Source: Saprospiraceae bacterium (GTDB taxonomy: Bacteria; Bacteroidota; Bacteroidia; Bacteroidales; JAIPBB01). From it: a stretch of DNA of 11,853 nucleotides. Shown in pieces: positions 1 through 5,473 of the stretch. How positions within the stretch are numbered: the first letter of the stretch is position 1; each line of letters starts with the position of its first letter. The stretch covers positions 1 to 11,853 of the forward strand of contig JAIPBB010000160.1 in the NCBI GenBank assembly GCA_021739805.1. Direction: 5' to 3'. Below the pieces are notes generated by a model, which saw only the letters and a program-made list of their open reading frames with translations, was not told the origin of the DNA and did not search any database. A program made the position numbers and the translations under genes.

Positions 1-663
1 CATCAATTTATGGATATGTGTTCACACCCCTATGCAATTAGAGTTTATTCAGGTTTCTTTAAAATTGATAATCTAATAACAAATAATGGCAAGGAGTTCA
101 AGCTTATGAATTTGCCATACTATATGGTTTCGCAAATTGAGAAATACCTTGAATGGATGATTAATGGATTTAATGTTCCTTCATACAATGGATTTTCTGA
201 TACAACAAATGAATTAGAAGATGAAAGTAAAATTTATTTTGAAGCAAAAAAGACAAACAATTTTGAAGATACATTAATTGATACTGTGAACGATACCGTA
301 AATAAGAATAAAAATGATACTGTAAATGCTGTCGTAAGTGATACTGTAAATAATGTTAAAAATGATACTGTAAGTGATACTGTAAATGATACTGTAAATA
401 ATACGTTATGTGATGCTGTAAATAGTTCTGTAAGTAATTCCGTAGGAGATACCGTAAAACATAGGTTAATTAATATAGTTATTCGTGTTAATAATAAACC
501 CGGAATAAAAAAACAAGAATTAGTTAAAATCTTAGGTGTTTCAGAAGTTACAATTAAAAGAGATATGCAAAAGCTAAGAGAAATAGTTGTTTTTTTAGGT
601 ACTCAAAAAACAGGAGGATATTATATAAGAAAAACACTATTAGATAGATTGACGGAAAGATAG
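1..663 (+). CDS. Partial protein with DTVN repeat linker and C-terminal winged helix-turn-helix
   Basis: The reading frame is open to the left edge, so the gene is probably cut at its 5' end; the first ATG is at 10. Residue numbers below count from that ATG (217 aa). Residues 1-86 match no family I can name. Residues 87-150 are a low-complexity linker built on the four-residue unit DTVN/DTVS, with degenerate copies such as DAVN and DTVK. Residues about 155-208 look like a winged helix-turn-helix: GIKKQELVKILGVSEVTIKR is a typical helix-turn-helix, followed by GTQKTGGYYI as the wing. This order, a four-residue repeat then a DeoR/MarR-like winged helix ending in a GG-aromatic wing, resembles the C-terminal tails of Bacteroidota AlbA_2/Schlafen-type ATP-binding proteins and some Fic proteins. 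That is recalled similarity, not a domain hit. A DNA-binding or regulatory role is inferred. The gene stands alone, 148 bases before recQ. Confidence 0.65.
   Translation, partial: HQFMDMCSHPYAIRVYSGFFKIDNLITNNGKEFKLMNLPYYMVSQIEKYLEWMINGFNVPSYNGFSDTTNELEDESKIYFEAKKTNNFEDTLIDTVNDTVNKNKNDTVNAVVSDTVNNVKNDTVSDTVNDTVNNTLCDAVNSSVSNSVGDTVKHRLINIVIRVNNKPGIKKQELVKILGVSEVTIKRDMQKLREIVVFLGTQKTGGYYIRKTLLDRLTER
280..459 (+). repeat. In-frame 12-bp tandem repeat coding DTVN
   Basis: The unit GATACTGTAAAT and close variants begin at 280, 292, 316, 340, 364, 376 and 388. The last three are back to back, and the one at 364 reads GATACTGTAAGT. Degenerate copies follow to about 459 (DAVN, SSVS, NSVG, DTVK). Every copy and every spacer keeps the frame. 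The copies at 316, 340, 376 and 388 are identical over 12 bases, which suggests recent duplication or slipped-strand expansion rather than pure protein-level selection. Confidence 0.85.
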
Positions 664-681
664 TTTAAGCTATAGCTCAAA
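664..681. terminator. Possible hairpin after the first gene
   Basis: Directly after the TAG stop, TTTAAGCTATAGCTCAAA is a palindrome with one mismatched pair and a perfect 10-bp core, AGCTATAGCT. A T-rich stretch (about 693-701) lies about 12 bases downstream. The stem is weak and A+T-rich, and the T run is not adjacent, so a terminator role is only tentative. The rest of 682-770 holds nothing else I recognise. Confidence 0.2.
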
Positions 682-770
682 TTATTCAGTATTATTTTTT
701 CTAATAAAGATATAAATAATAGAAAATAGATTAATTGCAAAAACATAAACAGATTAAATTAGGTGGTGAT

Positions 771-815
771 ATGATTTTTTTTCATAATTTAGATAACTTA
801 AATATTAGATTTTGA
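771..815 (+). other. Possible 14-codon upstream ORF coupled to recQ
   Basis: An ATG at 771 follows AGGTGG (761-766), the clearest Shine-Dalgarno-like site near recQ. It opens a 14-codon frame (MIFFHNLDNLNIRF) whose TGA stop (813-815) overlaps the TTG start of recQ (812-814) as TTGA. It could be a leader peptide coupling translation into recQ. It is not a frameshifted recQ N-terminus: the recQ frame has a TAG at 806-808, and the leader codons do not resemble a RecQ start. Coding is unproven. Confidence 0.25.
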
Positions 816-2716
816 CAATACACCAAATACTTACAAAATATTGGGGGCATTCAGCCTTTCGTCCAATGCAGGAGGATATTATAAATTCTGTGTTAAACGG
901 TAATGATACTTTGGCATTATTGCCAACTGGTGGTGGAAAGTCGATTTGTTTCCAGGTTCCGGCTATGTCAATGGAAGGGATTTGTATTGTTGTTTCTCCA
1001 CTTATTGCTTTGATGAAGGATCAGGTGGACAATCTCAGGCGAAAAGGCATAAAAGCTCTTGCTGTTTATTCAGGTATGCATCGCAACGAAATTGACATAG
1101 CTCTTGATAACTGTGCTTACGGTGATTATAAATTCCTTTATGTTTCACCTGAACGTCTCACCACAGAGCTGATGCGTGAGAGATTAAAAAAGATGAATGT
1201 TAACTTAATAGCTGTTGATGAAGCTCATTGCGTTTCGCAGTGGGGTTATGATTTTCGACCTCCCTATCTAAAAATAGCAGAAATAAGGGAAATATTACCA
1301 GATGTCCCTTTGCTTGCTTTGACTGCAACTGCCACTCCTGATGTTGTTGTTGATATTCAGGATAAACTAGGTTTTAAAAAGGAAAATGTTTTTCGTAAAA
1401 GTTTTGAGCGTAATAATTTAACTTATGTTGTTTTTAAAGAAGAAGACAAATTCAGACGATTGCTAAATATTGCAAATAAAATTCCCGGAACAGGTGTGGT
1501 TTACGTTAGAAATAGAAGAAAGACTCGTGAAATTTCAGATTTTTTAAATAAGAACAGTATCAGAGCAAATTATTATCATGCAGGTCTTGATCCCAAAACA
1601 AGGGAAAACAGACAAAATGAATGGATGTTGGGAAGCACAAGAATTATGGTTTCAACTAATGCTTTCGGAATGGGAATCGACAAACCCAATGTGCGTTTTG
1701 TTGTCCACCTTGATTTACCTGATAATCTCGAATCTTACTTTCAGGAAGCCGGAAGAGGAGGAAGAGACGAAAAAAGAGCTTATGCTGTTTTGCTATTTGA
1801 TAATTCTGACGTTTTAAATGCTGAAAAAAATATAAAACTTGCCTATCCTGAAATTGAATTAATAAAAAGTGTTTATAAAGCTTTGGGAAGTTATTTTCAG
1901 CTAGCAATAGGAAGCGGAAAAGAAGTAAGCTATGATTTTGACATAGCTGAGTTTTCTGATAGTTTTAAGCTAAATCCCGTAGAAGTTTTTCACTCTTTGA
2001 AATTCCTCGAAAGAGAAGGTTATATTATGTTGACGGATTCAATTTACACTCTTTCAAAAATCCATTTCGATATGGATAGGGAAGATCTTTATAAATTTCA
2101 GTTGAAGAATGTGGCTTTCGATAAATTTATTAAGGTTATCCTTCGTTCTTATAGTGGTATTTTTGATGATTTTATAAAAATAAATGAAACTGATATTGCA
2201 CGCAGAACCAGTACATCGAGAGAAGTAGTTGAAAAATATCTAATGAGACTGGACAATATCAATGTTTTGACTTATGTTCCCCAGAAGAATGCACCTCAAA
2301 TTATTTTCACACAGGAGAGATTAGATGTCAGGGATTTAACAATTTCGAAAAAGAATTATAGCGATAGAAAAGATGCAGCAGTAAAACGTTTAAAATCAGT
2401 TATCAAATACGCCACTTCAGCAAATAAATGCCGAAGCCAAATTTTACTTGCATATTTTGGTGAAACCGACACTAAGCGATGTGGCAAATGCGATGTTTGT
2501 GTTGAAAGAAATAAAATTGAGCTTAGCGAATTAGAGTTTAATTCAATTCTTGAAATTATTAAACCGGTTTTAAAGAATAAGACCCTGACAATGTATGAAA
2601 TCGTTTCTATGGTTGGAAATGTGAATGAAGACAAAATACTCAAAATGATTCAGTGGCTTCTCGATAATGATAAAGTAACTTATGAGAATAATGTTATTAG
2701 ATGGAAAAACAAATAA
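812..2716 (+). CDS. recQ: ATP-dependent DNA helicase RecQ
   Basis: A 3'-5' DNA helicase of superfamily 2 that unwinds forked, duplex and recombination intermediates in repair and recombination (634 aa; E. coli RecQ is about 609). Seen in the protein: RecQ motif 0 around FRPMQ (16-20); Walker A LLPTGGGKS (36-44); DEAH (136-139) running into the RecQ aromatic-rich loop, CVSQWGYDFRPPY (140-152); motif III TATA (171-174); and motif VI QEAGRGGRD (311-319). A four-cysteine zinc site follows (C540, C557, C560, C563). It lies about 160 residues further along than in E. coli RecQ, after a segment that looks winged-helix-like (about 345-535). No HRDC domain is evident; the end (about 575-634) looks like one more small winged helix. 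The start is TTG: an in-frame TAG lies at 806-808, the next in-frame ATG is residue 19, inside the conserved FRPMQ motif, and the TTG gives the usual spacing to YWG/FRPMQ. Its end overlaps the glycosylase gene, implying co-transcription. Confidence 0.95.
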   Translation: MTIHQILTKYWGHSAFRPMQEDIINSVLNGNDTLALLPTGGGKSICFQVPAMSMEGICIVVSPLIALMKDQVDNLRRKGIKALAVYSGMHRNEIDIALDNCAYGDYKFLYVSPERLTTELMRERLKKMNVNLIAVDEAHCVSQWGYDFRPPYLKIAEIREILPDVPLLALTATATPDVVVDIQDKLGFKKENVFRKSFERNNLTYVVFKEEDKFRRLLNIANKIPGTGVVYVRNRRKTREISDFLNKNSIRANYYHAGLDPKTRENRQNEWMLGSTRIMVSTNAFGMGIDKPNVRFVVHLDLPDNLESYFQEAGRGGRDEKRAYAVLLFDNSDVLNAEKNIKLAYPEIELIKSVYKALGSYFQLAIGSGKEVSYDFDIAEFSDSFKLNPVEVFHSLKFLEREGYIMLTDSIYTLSKIHFDMDREDLYKFQLKNVAFDKFIKVILRSYSGIFDDFIKINETDIARRTSTSREVVEKYLMRLDNINVLTYVPQKNAPQIIFTQERLDVRDLTISKKNYSDRKDAAVKRLKSVIKYATSANKCRSQILLAYFGETDTKRCGKCDVCVERNKIELSELEFNSILEIIKPVLKNKTLTMYEIVSMVGNVNEDKILKMIQWLLDNDKVTYENNVIRWKNK

Positions 2717-3300
2717 AACTCCCAAAGTCATTTTATTTAAGAAATGATGTCGTTTTAATTGCAAAACAACTTTTAGGAAAATACCTGTTCACACATTTAG
2801 ATGGAATGCTTTGTGGTGGGATAATCACTGAAACCGAAGCTTATGAAGGCATTACTGATAAAGCTTCACATGCTTATGGTGGGCGAAGGACAAAGGGAAC
2901 TGAAATAATGTTTGCCGAAGGCGGATTAGCTTATGTGTATTTAATTTATGGAATTCATTCACTTTTTAATGTGGTTACAAATGTTGAAGGTGAACCACAT
3001 GCTGTTCTTATAAGAGCAATAAAACCGGAATATGGTGTTGATGAAATGTTGAAAAGAGCAGTAAAAGTAAAAGTAGATAAAAACTTCGCAAATGGTCCGG
3101 GTAAAGTTTCAAAAATCTTAGGAATTCATTATTCTCAATCTGGTATGAGCCTTTCTTCCGACAAAATTTGGATTGAAGACCGAGGTTTGAAAGTTTTTGA
3201 AAAAGATATTAAAATTAGTAAACGAATAGGAATCGACTATGCTGAGGAAGATGCTTTTTTGCCTTATCGTTTTGAATTGACATTTGCTTCGCATTATTAA
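2701..3300 (+). CDS. mpg: Alkyladenine / 3-methyladenine DNA glycosylase (AAG/MPG family)
   Basis: A base-excision repair enzyme that cuts the N-glycosidic bond of alkylated or deaminated purines (3-methyladenine, hypoxanthine, etheno-adenine). At 199 aa it has normal bacterial length. Hallmarks run the full length: the active-site block TETEAYEG (43-50), where E46 aligns with the catalytic Glu of human AAG and Y48 with the base-stacking Tyr; DKASHAYGGRRT (53-64), where H57 matches the human active-site His; YVYLIYGIHSLFNVV (78-92), carrying the intercalating-loop region; AVLIRAIKP (101-109); NGPGKVSK (131-138); and RIGIDYAEEDAFLPYRF (175-191). The start overlaps the last 16 bases of recQ in another frame, which points to translational coupling. 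The last few codons (after about residue 193) run into the GTCATT-type repeat cluster, so the extreme C-terminus may be repeat-derived. Confidence 0.93.
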   Translation: MEKQIKLPKSFYLRNDVVLIAKQLLGKYLFTHLDGMLCGGIITETEAYEGITDKASHAYGGRRTKGTEIMFAEGGLAYVYLIYGIHSLFNVVTNVEGEPHAVLIRAIKPEYGVDEMLKRAVKVKVDKNFANGPGKVSKILGIHYSQSGMSLSSDKIWIEDRGLKVFEKDIKISKRIGIDYAEEDAFLPYRFELTFASHY

Positions 3301-3487
3301 GTTGTCATTTGCCCTTCGGGTGTCATTCAATTGTCATTTAGTTGTCATTCAGTTGTCATTCAGTTGTCATTCAGTTGTCATTCCATTGTTATTAATCGTT
3401 GTTCAATGACAGCGAAGCGAATGACGCCCGAAGGTCTAATGACGTGCGAAGCACAAATGACGCAAAGCAAATGACAGCAAAGCTAAT
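3281..3487. repeat. GTCATT/AATGAC mini-hairpin repeat cluster
   Basis: The left half carries GTCATT at 3304, 3322, 3333, 3344, 3355, 3366 and 3377; the last six are spaced exactly 11 bases apart (unit near AGTTGTCATTC). The right half carries the reverse complement AATGAC at 3405, 3420, 3438, 3456 and 3470. These are separated by short palindromes: GCGAAGC (3412-3418), CCCGAAGG (in 3427-3434), GTGCGAAGCAC (3444-3454) and GCAAAGC (3462-3468 and 3477-3483). The outer arms 3304-3328 and 3419-3443 are reverse complements at 22 of 25 positions. A decayed copy, CATTTGCTTCGCATT (3281-3295), lies inside the end of the glycosylase gene. The cluster sits between convergent genes and could act as a two-way terminator or be a REP/MITE-like dispersed element. 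The remainder, 3488-3532, shows nothing else. Confidence 0.85.
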
Positions 3488-3532
3488 ATCCCCCGGAAAA
3501 GTTATGATAAAATTATTGAGTTTAATACATTT

Positions 3533-4222
3533 TCAAAAAGCGACTCCAATATTGAATCCTGCCATGAATTTTTGGTGAGAATTGTAAAAATTGCTCATGT
3601 CGTTATCTTTAATCACCCTGAAATTTGTTTTTGTTTTATGCTCTTCCCAAATATTATTTTTATAACCTGCACCAACAAAAAGTTCAATGGAAATTAAGTC
3701 AAAAATAACGTCTTGATAACCAATAAGACAATTTACATTGAAATGCGATATTTTTAGATAATTATAATTAATTTGAGTTTGCTGATAGGTGTATTTCGCA
3801 CTTGAATAGGAAATATGTGGCCCAATAAATAAACCCCGTGGAGCGTATTTGTTTGTAAAATAGAACTTATACATTCCTTGAACCCGATAACCTGAGATTT
3901 TAATTTCCGGTTGCCCATAAACTGTTTGAGTGGTATCTTGAAATAAATCCCATAAAATGGTTTTTCCTAAGTAAGATGCTCCTAGTGAAATTGATTGCTT
4001 TGGTTGGGTTACCATTTCATAAATAAGTTTATATTCAGATGTGAATGGAATAACTCCCCAAATGATTGGCAACGGATTTGTTTTAATAATATCACCATAC
4101 AAGAAAGGATTTAGTTTTTTGTCGTAAATACTGTCCTTTTTACTGGAATTATTAAATTGAGAATATACGGAAAGTTGAAAAAAAATCAGAATTATTAATA
4201 TTTGAAATTTTCTTTTTTGCAT
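3533..4222 (-). CDS. Secreted hypothetical protein, likely small outer-membrane beta-barrel
   Basis: No certain family. The 229-aa protein begins with a signal peptide: basic MQKRK, a hydrophobic core ILIILIFFQL, and a likely cleavage near VYS|Q (after residue 21). The rest alternates hydrophobic and polar residues with many aromatics, and the protein ends in a phenylalanine (GVAF), as many outer-membrane barrels do. KTNPLPIIWGVIPFTSEYKL (48-67) followed by a GMYKFYF...GLFIGPHISY segment (about 125-149) recalls the DUF3575-type Bacteroidota barrel proteins; I hold that assignment loosely. The ATG lies 6 bases after the tsaD stop on the same strand, so the two genes are probably co-transcribed from the tsaD promoter. 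The product would sit in the outer membrane; its function is unknown. Confidence 0.8.
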   Translation of the reverse strand: MQKRKFQILIILIFFQLSVYSQFNNSSKKDSIYDKKLNPFLYGDIIKTNPLPIIWGVIPFTSEYKLIYEMVTQPKQSISLGASYLGKTILWDLFQDTTQTVYGQPEIKISGYRVQGMYKFYFTNKYAPRGLFIGPHISYSSAKYTYQQTQINYNYLKISHFNVNCLIGYQDVIFDLISIELFVGAGYKNNIWEEHKTKTNFRVIKDNDMSNFYNSHQKFMAGFNIGVAF

Positions 4223-4228
4223 CTCAAT

Positions 4229-5239
4229 TTATTTTTGCCTTGTATAAGGTCTGATTTTTTGGTCAGAGAATTCTTTTCTAAGATATTTAAAATAACCTGT
4301 AATTGCTATCATTGCAGCATTGTCGGTAGTGTATTCAAATTTTGGAATATGAACACTCCATCCTGAAATTTCTCTTTCAGCTAAAAGGGCATTTCTTAAA
4401 CCACTATTTGCTGAAACTCCACCTGCAATTGCAATTTCATTAATACCGGTCTTTTTGCTTGCAAGCTTGAGCTTTTTTAGTAGAATATCAACAATCGTAA
4501 ATTGTATTGAAGCACATAAATCTGTTTTGTTTTCCTCGATGAAATTTTTGTTTTCCTTTAGTCTGTCGCGAATAAAATATAATATTGAAGTTTTCAAACC
4601 ACTAAAACTATAATCAAGATTGGGAATATTTGGGTGAGGAAATTTGAATGCTTTTTCATTTCCTTCTTTTGCAAATTTGTCGATATAAGGTCCGCCAGGA
4701 TAAGGAAGCCCAAGTATTTTAGCAGCCTTATCAAAGGCTTCTCCGGCGGCATCATCAATGGTTTTTCCAATAATCTCCATCGAAAATTCATTTTTAACTA
4801 TAACAATTTGGCTATGCCCACCAGAAACTGTCAAACATAAAAAAGGAAATTTAGGTGCTTGTTTATTTTCATCGTAAATAAAATGAGCCAGAATATGGGC
4901 ATCCATATGGTCAACTTCAATCATGGGAATATTCAAACCCAAAGCAAAGGCTTTTGAAAAGGAAGTTCCAACCAGCAGTGAACCAAGTAATCCCGGGCCA
5001 TTAGTAAATGCAATTGCATTGAGTTTAGCTTTTGAAATATTCGCACTTTTTAAAGCAGCATGAACAACAGGAATTATATTTTGTTGATGAGCACGTGAGG
5101 CAAGCTCAGGAACCACTCCTCCGTAGTTTGTATGAACATCCTGATTTGCCGTTACATTGGATAGAATTTTGTTATCGCAAATGATAGCTGCGGAAGTGTC
5201 ATCACATGATGATTCTAAACCTAAAATATAAATGCTCAT
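4229..5239 (-). CDS. tsaD: tRNA N6-threonylcarbamoyladenosine (t6A37) transferase TsaD
   Basis: Transfers the threonylcarbamoyl group from threonylcarbamoyl-AMP to A37 of ANN-decoding tRNAs, working in the cytoplasm with TsaB and TsaE. The 336-aa protein is full length. Seen: GLESSCDDTSAAI (7-19) at the ASKHA-fold start; GVVPELASRAH (41-51); TNGPGLLGSLLVG (79-91); the metal-binding pair H111 and H115 in HMDAHILAH; SGGHSQ (139-144); DDAAGEAFDKAAKILGLPYPGG (162-183); SFSGLKTS (211-218); GGVSANSGLR (273-282); and TTDNAAMIA (304-312), where D306 is the usual third metal ligand. The ATG start gives the family-typical N-terminus. tsaD diverges from tamB, a neighbourhood I recall as common in Bacteroidota, and leads an operon with the barrel protein gene. 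A -7-like box lies just upstream at 5259-5266. Confidence 0.97.
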   Translation of the reverse strand: MSIYILGLESSCDDTSAAIICDNKILSNVTANQDVHTNYGGVVPELASRAHQQNIIPVVHAALKSANISKAKLNAIAFTNGPGLLGSLLVGTSFSKAFALGLNIPMIEVDHMDAHILAHFIYDENKQAPKFPFLCLTVSGGHSQIVIVKNEFSMEIIGKTIDDAAGEAFDKAAKILGLPYPGGPYIDKFAKEGNEKAFKFPHPNIPNLDYSFSGLKTSILYFIRDRLKENKNFIEENKTDLCASIQFTIVDILLKKLKLASKKTGINEIAIAGGVSANSGLRNALLAEREISGWSVHIPKFEYTTDNAAMIAITGYFKYLRKEFSDQKIRPYTRQK

Positions 5240-5258
5240 TGTTAATTTTTATTTGCAA

Positions 5259-5266
5259 CAAAAGTA
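5259..5266 (-). promoter_or_regulatory. Candidate -7 box for tsaD
   Basis: Read on the minus strand this is TACTTTTG, an exact match to the Bacteroidota -7 consensus TAnnTTTG, placed 20 bases before the tsaD ATG. That implies a 5' leader of only about a dozen bases. I see no clear TTTG -33 box at the usual distance, so the call rests on the -7 match and position. The same eight bases stand before ribBA. Confidence 0.4.
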
Positions 5267-5327
5267 TGAAAATTGTTACAATAGATTTTTCAATATTAAT
5301 AAACAAAAAGAAATACCTGTTTTCCTT

Positions 5328-5335
5328 TATTTTTG
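5328..5335 (+). promoter_or_regulatory. Candidate -7 box for tamB
   Basis: TATTTTTG matches the Bacteroidota TAnnTTTG consensus and lies about 100 bases before the probable start of tamB. The region is very A+T-rich, so chance matches are likely, and no convincing -33 TTTG stands upstream. The rest of 5240-5437 is A+T-rich divergent promoter DNA in which I see no other structure. Confidence 0.3.
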
Positions 5336-5473
5336 TAACACAAAATTTTCTATACAGTATAAGTTATTTATTATTAATAGAGATAATAATAAATAAGTGT
5401 AATTTTAGTTTTAATTCAAATTTAATCTCCGGCTAACATCAAAAAGTGGATACGTAAAATATTAATTTGGTTT

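Noticed and set aside
771..815. A frameshift in the T8 run (775-782) joining the ATG at 771 to recQ
   Set aside because: The recQ frame has a TAG at 806-808, downstream of the T run, so a slip there could not reach recQ. The TTG start already gives the family-typical N-terminus.
1578..1817. 79-codon plus-strand frame inside recQ
   Set aside because: It lies wholly within the conserved helicase domain in another frame and resembles no protein family.
3304..3487. A CRISPR array
   Set aside because: The repeats are only 6-11 bases with no unique spacers of 30 bases or so, the two halves are in opposite orientation, and no cas genes are near.
5206..5436. 76-codon plus-strand frame across the tsaD start and the divergent promoter
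   Set aside because: It begins inside tsaD, is driven by A+T-rich sequence (many I, L, N, K, F), and covers the likely promoters. It is also not a frameshifted tamB N-terminus.
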